NCBI GenBank assembly: GCA_905221605.1
Contig: CAJNDS010002578.1
Coordinates: forward strand, 186,001 to 250,000
DNA from: Symbiodinium natans
Taxonomy: Eukaryota > Sar > Dinophyceae > Suessiales > Symbiodiniaceae
DNA length: 64,000 nt
Reading direction: 5' to 3'
The position numbers and the translations under genes are program-made. The notes under the pieces are model-generated. The model was not told where the DNA came from, ran no database searches, and worked only from the letters and a program-made list of their open reading frames with translations. This document shows, piece after piece, positions 42,336 to 54,800 of this stretch (position 1 is its first letter; each line of letters opens with the position of its first letter).

Positions 42336-44930
42336 AATTTTTGCTTTTCCCTTCTCTTCTGCTTCCTTTTAACTGATAAAACACAAGAAAGGAACTCATA
42401 TGATAAAGCAGTGGAAAGGTAAGCAGAGGGTGACTCCTTGCGCGTGAGCCTTTCCATAATACTCCATCATATTCATCCTCTCGGCCTATCTCTTCTGTTC
42501 CTTTCCTTACTCTTCTCCTTCTCATAGTTCTTCCTTTTTGTTTTTCTCATTTCGAAAAGAAAGAGGGAAGGGAGAAACAAGGGAGAGAGAATAGATAAAG
42601 AAGAGTGCCATCTTCTCTGCGCCTTGTTTTGTCTCTCCCTCTTCTCTATTCATCTGTCTTCTATTCTCTTCCTTGCTCTTCCCATTAAATATGCAATCCT
42701 TGGTATCTCTCCTCTCTCCTTCTCTCTTCCTCCAACAGATGTGCTTTTGGATCGTTTTCTGCATCTTCAAGCGAGAAAAAAGGACACAGACTGCGATTAA
42801 AAGGGACGCCCATGTTGGATTGGCAGCAAGCCCAGCTGATGCTCATGATTCTCTCTCTTTCCCTACACATGGGCGATGGAACGGGTGTCCTTTTCAATCG
42901 TTTTCTGCATCTTCAAGAGAAACAGGGACACCCCACAAGAAGGAAAAGCAACATAAGAGATAGGGAGGGAAATTGACCCTTTCCTCTCTTCTTATCTGCT
43001 ATTTTTCTTATTCGCTTCAAAAAGCAACATAAGGGAAAGGGGATTTCCTGAAGAGGAGAGAGGGAACCTATCTGTGAAAAGCAAGAATGGTTTTTTTCTA
43101 GTTCGAAAGGGAATAGGGAGAGACAAGGGAGAGATGATATGTACAGCTTTGCGCCTTATTTTGTGATTCCGTCTCCTTGCTTCCTGTCTCTTCTATTCCT
43201 TGCAGCACGCTTCGGGAAACATAGCATCCTTGTTATCTTTCCTCTCTCACTTCCCTTTCCCTTCTCTTCTTCCGCTTCCTTTTAACTGATAAAACACAAG
43301 AAAGGAACTCATGTGATAAAGTCATCCTTTCGGCCTATCTCTTCTGTTCCTTTCCTTAATTACTCTTCTCCTTCTCATAGTTCTTCCTTTTTGTTTTTCT
43401 CATTTCGAAAAGAAAGAGGGAAGGGAGAAACAAGGGAGAGAGAATAGATAAAGAAGAGTGCCATCTTCTCTATTCATCTGTCTTCTATTCTCTTCCTTGC
43501 TCTTCCCATTAAATATGCAATCCTTGGTATCTCTCCTCTCTCCTTCTCTCTTCCTCCAACAGATGTGCTTTTGGATCGTTTTCTGCATCTTCAAGCGAGA
43601 AAAAAGGACACAGAATGCGATTAAAAGGGACGCCCATGTTGGATTGGCAGCAAGCCCAGCTGATGCTCATGATTCTCTCTCTTTTTCCCTACATATGGGC
43701 GATGGAACGGGTGTCCTTTTCAATCGTTTTCTGCATCTTCAAGAGAAAAAGGGACACCCCACAAGAAGGAAAAGTAACATAAGAGATAGGGAGGGAAATT
43801 GAAGAACTCCTCATTGTACTTGGTCATTCCCTTTCCTCTCTTCTTATCTGCCCATTTTCTGTGCGCCTTGTTTTGTCTCCCCCTCTTCTCCCATCATCTC
43901 TCTTCTGGTCTTTTCTTTGCTCTTCCCATTAAAATGCAACCCTTTTTATGTCTCCTCTCTCCTTCTCTCTCCCTCCTCTTCTCCTGTTCCCTTCTAAACG
44001 ACAAAAACGCAAGAAAGGAAGAATAAGAGGGGAATGGAGGCCCTGTTCCTTTTCCTCTTTCAATGGATGGGGGAAGTGGGCGGAGTTGGCCCCTTGCCCG
44101 TACACCCTCCCCATGCTTCAGCAAACCCCTCCTCTCGCCCTATCGCCTCTGTTTTTTTTCCTTGTGCCCAAACGGAAAACGAAAACGGGTTCCTTTATAT
44201 GTTCATTGTCCTTCCTTTTGTTTTTTTATTTCACAGGGAAAAGAACCAGAGAAGAGGAAGATAAGAACGAGAGGTGAGATGAAAACGGCACCATCTTCTC
44301 TTTGCCTTATTTTTGCACCTCCCTCTCCTGTCTTAATTTCTCTTCCACTCTTTTTTTCCATTGCTCTTCCCATAATATTGCATTCCTTTTGATAACTCAC
44401 AGGAAATTAAAATGGCCTCCTTGTTGTCTCTCCTCTCTCACTTCCCTTTCCCTTCTCTCCTTCTGTTTCCTTTTAATTTTAACTGATAAAACACAAGACA
44501 GGAGCTTGTAAAATCAAGCAGTGGAAGGGTAAGCAGAAGGTGACTCCTTGTGCGTGGACCTTTGCCGTACTTCACCATACCCCTCTTTTCGGCCTATCTC
44601 TTCGGCTCTTTTCCTAACCCTTCTTCTTTTCATCTTTCTTTTTGTTTTTCTCATTTCGAAAAGACAGAGGGAACGGAGAGATAAGGGAGAGAGGATAGAT
44701 AAAGAAGAGTACCATCTTCTTTGCGCCTTGTTTTATCTCTCTTCTATTCTTTTCTTGGCTCTTCCCATGAAAATCGTGTTCCTCTTATCTTTCCCTCCTT
44801 CTCTCCCTTCTCTTCTCCTCACGAGAGCCTTCGACTTTAGGATTGAGGAGAAAAAGAGAAGAGAAAAGAGGAACTACCTGGTTCTTGTTCCTGAGGCCTC
44901 CATAGTACGACTGACGTGACAGCAGCGTAC
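42336..44930. repeat. Pyrimidine-rich triplicated segment
   Basis: TTTTAACTGATAAAACACAA occurs at about 42367, 43285 and 44476, and a segment of several hundred bases (42515-42960) returns almost unchanged at 43375-43800. The strand is rich in CTTCTC runs. The overlapping frames reflect composition only. Confidence 0.75.
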
Positions 44931-44967
44931 CCTCGTGGAAACGTGTATGGCTATAAGAAAACCCGAG

Positions 44968-44995
44968 TCCCAGCTTCCAAATAGACCCTATTTAA
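44968..44995 (-). repeat. 28-bp inverted repeat, right copy
   Basis: TCCCAGCTTCCAAATAGACC followed by CTATTTAA, the exact reverse complement of 37075-37102, and again directly next to a poly-C tract. Confidence 0.85.
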
Positions 44996-45018
44996 CCCCC
45001 CCCCCCCCACCCCCCCCC

Positions 45019-45056
<38 letters not shown>

Positions 45057-45375
45057 ACCCCCCCCCCCCCCCCCCCCACCCCCCCCCCACCCCCCCCCAC
45101 CCCACCCCCCCCCAAACTGAAAACCCCCCCCCCCCCACCCCCCCCCCACCCACCCCCCCCACCCCCCCCCCCCCCACCCCCCCCCCCCCACCCCCCCCCC
45201 CCCACCCCCCCCCCCCTCACCCCCCCCCCCCCCCCACCCCCCCCCGCACCCCCCCCCCCCCCCACCCCCCCCCCCACCCCCCCACCCCCCCACCCCCCCC
45301 CCCCCCCCCCCACCCCCCCCCACCCCCCCCAACCCCCCCCCCCCACCCCCCCCCCACCCCCCCCACCCCCCCCGC
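44996..45375. repeat. Poly-C tract of about 380 bases with A interruptions
   Basis: Runs of 7-20 C separated by single A, with one CCCAAACTGAAAACCC break near 45112-45126. The long Gly/Pro frames in it are compositional. Confidence 0.9.
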
Positions 45376-47187
45376 CTTGTGCAGCTGGCTTTGTCCTGGG
45401 TTTGAGGGGCGGGCGTTACCGTGGTTTCCGTCGGGATGCTTCCGGAGGCGATCGACAGGGTGGGCCTTGAAGGGCCACAGACAAACCCTTAAAACTCAAA
45501 CTTAAAACCCCCAAACACCTAAAACCTCAGAATCCTTAAAGACCCTAAAGCCGCCCTGAAGCCCCCTGAAGATCCCTGAAGTCGAAATGAGTTGCAGCCG
45601 GCTTAATCCATCACCTCCCAGGAAATCGAAAGCTCTGATTGCACGACATAATCTACTATATATAAGACATGGACAACTATACAGTAAATCATTTGCAATA
45701 GTTAAATAAAAAATTTATACCAGATGTGTGTCATACTATAACCCTGAATCCTCGAAGCGTTTCGGCTTCGATTTTGGAGACTTGGGCTCCCCTGCAAAGA
45801 GTGCCCAGACCGCCACAAACATCCAGAAGGCCACTGAAGGTCTTCAATCCTGAGCCCCTACACCCAGGAACTGGCTAGAAAGTGGGATGCTTAGATAGGT
45901 ATCAGATAAAGGGGGTAATCTTGGTAATCACACCTAAAGGCCCTAAACCCTGAACACGAAAAGTTAGGCTCAGCCGCATTTTGTTCCTTTCAACGTCCTC
46001 TTAAGAAACCAGGGCGTCCTCGAACCGCTGGCCAGGATCTTCCTGGCCCCAAAGCGCCATGACGGGAAAACAAAGGATTGTTGGGGTTTAGTTTAGGGCT
46101 TATGGGGCTTTGGGTTTAGGGAGGCGCGGGATATCTAATTGTCACTTGCTTTTGGTGACTATGATTTTGGTGCGGGGGATTTGAAGTTAAGCAAGCTTCG
46201 GGGAGGACGTTGGTGTTAGTGAAGCTTCGCGCTTAAACCTTTAACCCAACGACGAACGTCATGCACCGACCAGCTGCCTCAGAGATCTCGCAGCACTCGG
46301 CGATGTGGGGTGACGGCACACAACCACATCAGCGAGTCTACAAGAGACCACAAGGGGCACAAGAGTGCAAACGCTGCTACAAGGCCACGGAGCACAGGTC
46401 ATCGACGGAGTGCTACCTGTAGTTCCAACGGTTTTGTGTTCATTTCCTAACTAGCATGCTCCCGTTCCAAACAGTCGTCTGTCATCGCTACGGCTAGGAA
46501 AGCAGACCGGGTTTTGACTTTCTAGCCCGTTACAGCTACGGCGAGGACGTGAGTACAGGATCCGAGACGGCACACGTCATGCCAAACAAATACCCTTACA
46601 CACCTAGCTGCCGCTTCTGCTGATCGCCGCGCCGCACCGCGGCAAAACCCACAACGCGTCATTGCACCGATCCGTCATTAACAATTCACGCAAACAACAA
46701 TCCGAAAGAAACACACACACACACACAACCGCTCTGTTCGCGCGAGGGCAGCTCAAAAACAATACACGCGCAAGGGTATCCGGTCCTTTAATTTCCTGCT
46801 GCAGCAGACTCCGAGTAGTCACAGTAATCGAGCATGGCCACATGCCATTCCAATCCCTTGCTTACTGTCGTTCTGTGCTTGTATAGATGCTTAGATGCTT
46901 CGAGAAGCTTGAGCCAAATATATCCAGGACGCCCCCCCCCCCCGCAATGAACAGACACTACTGCACCGCAGCACGCCGCAGTGCCGCCGCGGTGCCGCCG
47001 CAGCACCCGTTCTTTACTGTATTCATCTGTAATTCTGTGTAATCTGTCTCCTTGTTGCTGCTGACTCAAAGGTCGATGCTCACACTCAAATATCACAGGA
47101 TGCTCATGCAAAGCTACAGAGAGTTCTGCATTTTGCGCCTGAACACCCATATTGGTGGCTTTGATCCGATCATATTATGCAAACATC
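45376..47187. other. No gene recognised
   Basis: Includes AAACCCT/CCTAAA-like degenerate phrases (45480-45560) and short CA repeats (46710-46728). It also forms the 3' flank of the gene ending at 47188. Confidence 0.45.
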
Positions 47188-48231
47188 TCAGATCCAGGAA
47201 TGTGCACGAATTCCCTTCTGCCTCAGTCTGGTGAAGATGTCGTAGCTGTACTGGAATGTTCCGTTGACACCTGACCGCGTACCCCACCACTTGAACATGA
47301 GCGGAGACCAAACGTGGTGTTCAAAGAAAAACTCACTGACATGGCCAGGGTTTTCGATGAGCTGGTGGACGACGGGCATTTCCACCGACGGTGTATCTAC
47401 GTCCAGCTTGAATACGCAAAAATCTTGCGCACGGCATTTCTTGTGGATCTGAGTCATTGGATTATGCTCTGCCCCAAGACCAGTTACGATGCCCACTGCA
47501 TTGTATCGAGTCAGCTTTGGCTTATAGCGATTCGTAATGTGTTCTGGGACGTTGGCCCAATAATCAGCCTCTGAAATGTTCTTCACCTCCCACACATAGA
47601 TTTCATCCAGCGGCAAACCCCTGTCCTCATATGTCTGCGCAAACCATTGCATCACTGGCGCGAAAGTCGTCCCACCCGCATCGAAGAAGAGTCGCCTAGT
47701 GCCTGGCTGCGGTGGGTAGTCGGAGCTGTCGGCCATGACCAACCAGTCTCTGGTTCCCAGGTGTATGTTCGTATCAGGACTATCAAAATCACAAAGGAAT
47801 CGTGGATCTCGAAGTACCCCCGCCAATGGCTCGAGCACTTGTGGTCTGAACCCTTCCCTGCACAGTGTGGAAAACATAGTACTCTGCGGACTGCGAGCTC
47901 TGCCTTCTCGGATGGGTCTTCGCCAACTGTCTTCGTAGTTCCAAGGCTTCAGAGTCTCGCACAAAATGGTGCGATTAGCAGTCAAGACATCTGCATTGCG
48001 GTAGAAAAGCTTCTCGATGCTGCTGCTCTCATACCATGTACGAGTACACCATCTTCCTGGAGGCACTGAATTTGCATCAGCGCCGTCCGCACTAGCAAGA
48101 TTCTGAGGTCTCAGATGTTCACACAAGTTCTGTGAAGCTATGGCGGCTTGGAAATACCATATTGCAGCCAACACCATCACAGAAAAGAGTGCACACCTCC
48201 AGGAACGCTTGCATGGGGCCACCAACTCCAT
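47188..48231 (-). CDS. Type II membrane protein, FkbM-like methyltransferase region possible
   Basis: The ATG at 48231 is preferred because it gives MELVAPCKRSWRCALFSVMV, a basic head plus one hydrophobic anchor; the frame is open upstream to 48507 through low-complexity HTHT sequence. The product is 347 residues. Blocks: EKLFYRNADVLTANRTILCE, GTRDWLVMADSSDYPPQPGT, RRLFFDAGGTTFAPVMQWF, DEIYVWEV, then FCVFKLDVDTPSVEMPVV and EFFFEHHVWSPLMFKWW. F-D-A-G-G followed by an acidic strand end (YVWE) and K-L-D-V-D resembles the SAM-binding and K-x-D-x-E region of FkbM-type methyltransferases, but this is weak. The lumenal placement suggests action on secreted or cell-surface substrates. The long intact frame and clean C-terminus argue for a real gene. 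Confidence 0.55.
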   Translation of the reverse strand: MELVAPCKRSWRCALFSVMVLAAIWYFQAAIASQNLCEHLRPQNLASADGADANSVPPGRWCTRTWYESSSIEKLFYRNADVLTANRTILCETLKPWNYEDSWRRPIREGRARSPQSTMFSTLCREGFRPQVLEPLAGVLRDPRFLCDFDSPDTNIHLGTRDWLVMADSSDYPPQPGTRRLFFDAGGTTFAPVMQWFAQTYEDRGLPLDEIYVWEVKNISEADYWANVPEHITNRYKPKLTRYNAVGIVTGLGAEHNPMTQIHKKCRAQDFCVFKLDVDTPSVEMPVVHQLIENPGHVSEFFFEHHVWSPLMFKWWGTRSGVNGTFQYSYDIFTRLRQKGIRAHSWI

Positions 48232-50460
48232 CGGCACGCCCAAGGGGTGCAACTGCAGTACCAGTTGATCGACACTCAACAACAACGTGTGTGTGTGTGT
48301 GACTCTGTTACATGCATCTCGCTCATGCTGATAGATGTCTGTGCGCTGAGCTGCTCGAAAGGACATTCCAGGTGGTTTCATCTGTCGCCGCATGTCAGAA
48401 AGGTCTGCAAACATGCGCAAACATGGCATGCCATCACACGGAACTCGTTCTTGAATCAGAAGAGTTCGTAAGTACAGTTCGAAAACGAACGCGAGACCAC
48501 CGCCCACCCCGCCGAGTAACTGCGAGTGGCGGCTTCGCCATACATGCGAATCTCAGATGTAAAACTCAGCCTGCAGCCCCAAATATGCAGTCTTTGAGGA
48601 TATACTGTCAGCTTTGCTGAATGCAGCTCCGAAGGCTACACCCCCAAGCTGCAAGGTCAAAGTCACAAATTTCTTCCTCGATTTGCAGCTCCGCAGCACT
48701 AGGCCCGTACAAAGGTGAACAGTTTTTCGCGCCAATAGTTCTGCCAATCATGAGCATCTGGGTGGAGGGGGTTGTTGGCGGGGAGAGCGTTTCTAGGCAA
48801 CCACTCCGTGCAGCTTGGAATCAGGCCTGTAGTAACTCTGTAGTATTGCATAGTATTGCAGTATGCTGCGCACCTCTGGCCGACTGTGCGCCGTCCGAAC
48901 CCCTCTCTTGGCCTCAAGTGATTTCCAGGGCAAACCCTTTCGCCGTGCCTTTAAGGCTTGCAGATGCTTGCAGACATGTAGAAGTGGTGATTCTTGTTTC
49001 GCTCCCACACCGGGTTCTTGGGCAATCTTGCTTTTGCCCACGCCGTATGTTTACTGCGTGCTGAAAACGGCCCCAAGCATGCCGAAGCCGAAGGCCAGGG
49101 CCGCACCACTGAACATGGGGCAGGATGGGGCAAGGTGGGGCAAGATGGGGCAAGATTGGGCAAGCGGGGCAATGTCCGCTAAGGAGCCAAAGCACAGGGC
49201 AAGCGGGGCAAGCGGCAAGCGCTAGGAATTAGCTAGCGGTACAGGTTGATCTTGTTTTTGGGGTTATGCAAAACAACTGCAGATATGGGGCCATTTCCGT
49301 GGAGGGCACAGCTCAAGCATGCGCGACAGAAAGCTACAGAAAACTTTCTTCCGCGCTCAGCAAAGCTCCCGCATTTTGAACTCTTCCTGCATGGTCTAAA
49401 CAGTGGGGCAAGTGGGGCAACATGAGTTAGTGGTCGCCGCGGGCGCCCGCAGTGAAGCACGAGCCGATTTTATTCCAGAAGGTCCACATACAGTGCTCGG
49501 CCTGTTGATGTTCTCCTTCAAATTTCATCAGGGTTGGATAGGGTTGGAGTAAGGTTTCTCCACCTCCCGAATAAAGAGATGCAACAGCCACAGGCCTCAC
49601 ACAGAGAGAAAGTAGAGCCAAACTCAGGGGACCTTTCGCCTCACACGCTCCCTTTTTTCAGCCCACTGCGTGGCCGCTGCACGGAGCAAGGCTGATTTTG
49701 TTCGGCCTCCAAGGCCTGCCAAGGAAGAATTATGAAGAAACGGAAGAACAAGAGATCGCAAGCGAAATCCTGTCAGATGCCTGGCAAGGCCACCCTCTTC
49801 CCCCAGAGATCTCCAGAGTGCAAACCGCCAAGACTGATACAGCGTCATCCTAACACCCACACCCTTGCAGACAAGCTTCGCGGCTGCTACAGTTTCACAG
49901 CTCCCCCAAGAAGCCGGACTTTTGAGGGTCAATGGTTCTCAAGTGTCCATGTCAACACAAGGGTTTGCCTCTCGTCACATTTGACGATCTAGGGCATCTA
50001 GGTTCATAGCTGACCGAGGAGCCTACCATGTAATCCGCTAAGCACCCTGCCTTGTTCGTGCAGATCCAGGTGGCCTGGGGTTTTGTGCTCACACGTTTGT
50101 CACGTTGCTTTAAAGATTTATAAAGTGTCGCTTTGAGAACGTTGTCGACGTATTCGACGTTGTCTGGCTTTCGGCTTCGAGGGGTGCGCTAGGGGAGATT
50201 AGGTCGTGGCCCTGGCCATGGCCACTTCTCGAGATGCCTGATCCTTTTCATTCACAGTTCCATGAATAACTGCTCGTCATGGTCCAGCTTTGTTATGGTT
50301 TGTTGTATATGCGCTGCAGGTATGGCAGTTTAGAGTGTGTCAAGGTGCTGACGCCGTATGGTGCAGATGTATCGCATCGGTATGAGGATGGCATGTCAGT
50401 GCTGGAACATGAGCAACAGCATCGCAATACACAGGAATCAAATTGTTAAATACGCAGGAA
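48232..50460. other. No gene recognised; GGGCAAG repeats at 49117-49215
   Basis: A (GGGGCAAGATG)n-like run occupies 49117-49215, with a stray GTGGGGCAAGTGGGGCAA at about 49403. GT repeats at 48288-48302 lie in the 5' flank of the preceding gene. Confidence 0.45.
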
Positions 50461-50607
50461 TCAAGTCCACTCCCCCACAATCTGATCGCAAGCTCTAAGA
50501 TTATGCTTGTCTCTCATACCTTTGAGTGCTGGACCAGGTAATACTTTGGTCAACACATCAGCCTGTTGCTCCTGCGTACCACACCATTTCACTATCAATC
50601 TCTGACC
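50461..50607 (-). pseudogene. C-terminal tail of a third Ty1/copia lineage (RNase H end)
   Basis: The minus strand reads IVKWCGTQEQQADVLTKVLP, then GPALKGMRDKHNLRACDQIV and GEWT with TGA at 50461-50463. E-Q-x-A-D-V-L-T-K-x-L-P is the closing signature of copia RNase H. It differs from element 2 (ADTLTKAMAPKK). Homology ends abruptly at about 50607, before a C-rich run, so only about 48 codons remain. Confidence 0.65.
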
Positions 50608-51778
50608 GAGGGGGCTCACATGTTCCAGGTCCTAGGCACACCAGGGGCTCGACCCCAACCACGCCCGCCTTCAGCACCGAACCCCCCCCCCCCCGAGCGC
50701 TTGCCCATGGCTCAGGGATGGCTCCAGACAACGTTCTTTTGGCACCCGAAGAACATCCTTGAAGAGCACAGCAGCTCTCCATACACCAAAAACAAAACAA
50801 GAAGACTAGTACGAGATGAATCAAGTCACAGCCGGGAACTCTAGCCCGGAGTTAACTTGCATGTCGGGTGTGACTTGCAGCCGACAGCCGTCAGCCGGAT
50901 GAGATGAGTCGGGAACCAAAGACGATGACGGTTTCGCATTTTGTAAGCCCAGACGTCCAAATGCACGACAGTGTCGCAAGTCTGTCCAAAAGTGATAAAA
51001 CCGTTTCGCAGTTCGTGAGCCCAGACAGAAGCGACGACAATTTTTTCGCATTTCGTGAACCCAGCCCCAAAATGATGGCAGTTTCGACCATCAGTTTCGA
51101 CCATGGTCTCCGCGGCCACGCCCACGCGAAGGTGAGAGAGCGATCCTCCTCCACAAAGCAGAGAACCAAAACATGGTCCGCAGCAGGCGCGCCGCGATGC
51201 AACGCCGATCTAGACCCGCTTACTCTTCACGTTGGAAACCCGTAATTAGTGTTGACACATTTTGCGGAACAACCCCGCTAAACCCTAAACCCAAAACACC
51301 CCAGTCTAAACGACACCCCAATCGACTGAGGGTCCTGCCCCTAGAACAGGTGGGTTGCTTTGTTTCTAAGCATCTGAATGCCGGTGAGGGAGAAGACGCA
51401 AACCTGGGCTTTGGGGGCTTCGAAAGCTCCTCGAAAGCCGGGGAATTTAGGTGAATTTAGGGGGCCTTGCGAGTGTCTTTTTTTGGGAAGCATCCAGTAG
51501 AGGAAGCTACGAATCCTAAACCGCCAAGGGCAGCCTTTCAGCCTTTGGGTTCTTGGTTTAAGAAGCTCTTGGCTCTCTCGGATTCTTTCGGCTCCTAAAC
51601 AACATAAAAGTTCGGCAATCCTGAACAGCACCATGTATTGAAGAAACGAATTGTGCCAAGGCTGTATAGCTTAGCTATGGCTGGTTCTAGCAGCCCTCAA
51701 ATGGATTGGAATCGCTCAGCCTTAGACAAAATGATTCAAAGCGCAAAATGCTGTTTAGGAGAGAACGTCTCTCGCTCG

Positions 51779-51844
<66 letters not shown>

Positions 51845-54800
51845 AACTTAAGCGAGATCCCTCGAACTCCGCCGCTTGAAGAGAGAGGGGGGGGTCTCGG
51901 GGGTTTTCTGCGTGAGATCACGACTTTCCGTAGTGTTGTGTTGGCTCTAAAATCCGCCGAGGCCTCGGGCCGAAGGTGTATAGGTTGTCAGGACAGGCAC
52001 CCCCCTCCAAATCCTCCCCCCCAAAACCATACGTCGAACGCCCTTTTTTGACTGGAAAGGGTACCCCCCGTGGGCGACCACAACTCCAGCACGTGAGAGA
52101 AGCCCACATCCCCCCAAAAACCTGAAATTCTCCTCTAAAACAATCCTACCACCGCACAACCGCAGAGAACCATGTGAAGCGAGCACCATCAAAATGAACA
52201 CCACGTTGCTGGGGGTCCCTCAGGTCCCTCAGTCCTCCAAAGAGGGCTCATCACTCTGCCAACTGAGCGGAGTCAGGGTTTTGGGTGCTGTCTCTTCAAA
52301 GGCGGGGGGTTCTTATGGGGAAAAACTAAGGGGCTTTGAGAGCAGATTTTGTGAGCTCCAAGGGTCCAAATGAAAGATTGCTCTGAGGCTAGTACTATAG
52401 GGGCTCCGCGGCCGGCGCATGGTTTCAAATGTTTCGCTAAGGCTTTGGAGCTGAGTGGTGGAGGTGCACAGGCAACGAAGCGCGTCGAATTGCCTGATCG
52501 ATTGCCGTTTCGAAGCGGCATCCAAGCTGCTATCGCAACAGATGCCCGAGCCGACCGCAGCAAGGAGATTGCATCAGCGCAAGCTTTGGGTGTCTTGATG
52601 TTGGTTCAGCTGCTGATGGCTGCCTTAGAGTCAGAGAGCAGTTGACTGCACCCTTTGGCAGTTTTGCTCCCCCCCGGACATTGAAACTTGAGTCCCGTTT
52701 CGGTTTGGGCCAAAGCTTCTCGTGCCTTTTTGCACCAGGGTTCTCGCCTACTCACTCGACCCCAAATGCTTAACACGAAGTGCGACGCCCTCCACCCCCC
52801 ACCCCAGACACACAGAAACAATCAAGGGGGGATAGTTATGATTGGGAAGCGGACAACTAGCACTAGCATGAAGATCACAATCAAAAGACCATACGCCCCA
52901 CCCACGATACTCAGCACCACATCAAGCCTGACGCTCTAATGATACATGTACTCTTGAGTACGGAAGACGCAGAAAACCAGCCGAACCTGACCAACATGAC
53001 CAACATGAGGGCCAACGAGGGCCAACGAGGGCCTGTTGGCCTGCGGCCGCCTTTGGTTGTAGCGGCCTCAGGGCGGGCTGCGCCATGTTGTGCGGCAGGT
53101 TGTTAGGCGTCCAAGTGGAGTTGAGGAGCCGAAAAAACTCATGGAGTGCTGGGGGGGTGGAGGCCTGAGTTGGAGGGTTCGCTTAAGGCCTACCAGTGCA
53201 AACACTGCTAAGGCTTGAAGACGGTTGTGGCGAAGAGCTTTTCTCAGACAAATATCATGCAGAGACTGGGCATGTTCGTTTGTTTCATACTCTCGGGGTG
53301 TTTTTCTTTATTCTCGGTTGGCGACGGTTTTAATTTGTATTCTGCCGGTTCCATTTTTGGGCCTTGGGCGCCCCATCCTAATCGGAGGGTTCTCAACTTA
53401 TTCTATGGGTTCTTTTTCCCCTGTCAGTCTTGGGGGGATTATGGTTTCAGGCTCAACAGAAGAGATCAGCTTTTACGACCTCGACCCTCGTCCCGAACAG
53501 AACAACTGTCTGGGGGGACTCGGGCGTAAAAAAGCCAAACAGAAGAGTTCAGCTTCTACAACTCTTGACCCTAACATGTTGGGAATGGTGTGTGCGGGCG
53601 TGTTTCGGGTAATGGTGGGAATGGTGGGAAGTGGCGGGTATGGTACAGAATGGAGGGACTGGCGGGGAATGGTGCAAATGGTGGTCATGGTGGTCATGGT
53701 GGTCATGGTGGCAGCGTGGGAAGTGGTGGAAAATGCTGGAATGGCGGAAGGATTGGAATGGTGGGATTGGCGAGCTGGTGGGCAAACGTTGGGTTTGAAG
53801 TTAGAATGTTAGGCATTAACATGGTAATAACGGTTGGGATGGGGAGTGGTGGATGGTCAGGTGAGTCGACGTCAGGGTGCGAGGAGGGGAAGGGGAGTAA
53901 GGGGACTCCAGCATTGCTGGAAGTTCTCGGTTCGGGTATTCTTGGTGCTTGGAGGACTGCTAGGATGCGGGCTCTGCTGGGTTTGGCTCGTACTTTGTTT
54001 GTTTGGAGGCCTTCGTTTGGGGTCCTTGGTTGCGGATGCTTCAGTTCGCGAGTTTGGGATGCTACCTGGGGTCATTTGGACGCAAAATGTTTGTTGGGCT
54101 CTTTCGTTGTTTTTTGTTGGGCTTCAAGAATTTTGGGTTCGAGAAAGCACCGGGGGGGGAGGGGGTTGGGGGCGTGAAGAGGGGGGGGAAGGGGAGGGGG
54201 GAGGGGGGAGGGGGGGGAGGGGGAGGGGGAGGGCGAGACCGCTCAACCCTGAAACCAGGACTGAGCAAAACTGGGCGACCCAAGCGGGAAAGGCCGTTGC
54301 CAGGCATCGGCGATGGTAGGGCACTTGACTCCTGGCTTGAGTGTCTGGAGTTTAGGATCTATGTTGTCACTGTTTCTGTGGTAAAGTATGCTTCTCGGCT
54401 GTAGGATCATCTCAAGGAGCCAGTGACAGTGAGGATTCCCGAGGTTGATTGGCTTTAATCGGTCTCGGATGTTGTGTACGCAAGCTCAAGGGCTGGTCAT
54501 GTACCCCCCTTGGACAGGTGCGCGGGAGCTGACCATGCATCAGGAGCAGGGCCCCAGTGACCCCTACTTCCGGTTCCTCCACATTCCCACATCCCTAGAT
54601 CTCTCATGCCCCACACGGAGAAAAAGGGGTTCACCATAGACAACCAAGCAGTACCGCTAAAACCTCGTAAAAGCTAAACATGCACCCAGCCTCCGAAGTA
54701 AAACCTGGCCGAACAAATGGCTTTCAGCAGGTTCGGGCGTACAGTGGCTGAATGACTGAGGTCTCGGTAGTGTTTCCGTTTTTTCGACTTGGGAGGAAAG

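Noticed and set aside
44951-45346. Long Gly-rich and Pro-rich frames over the poly-C tract
   Set aside because: Any frame through a C homopolymer is open; no coding signal.
46890-46930. CTTGAGCCAAA as a relic of the dinoflagellate spliced leader (reverse complement)
   Set aside because: Only 11 bases match; the rest of the leader is absent, so chance is likely. No full leader relict was found in the window.
53225-54177. Two frames of 195 codons, Gly/Met/Val-rich
   Set aside because: Composition follows GGTCATGGT and GGAATGG simple repeats; the two frames overlap.
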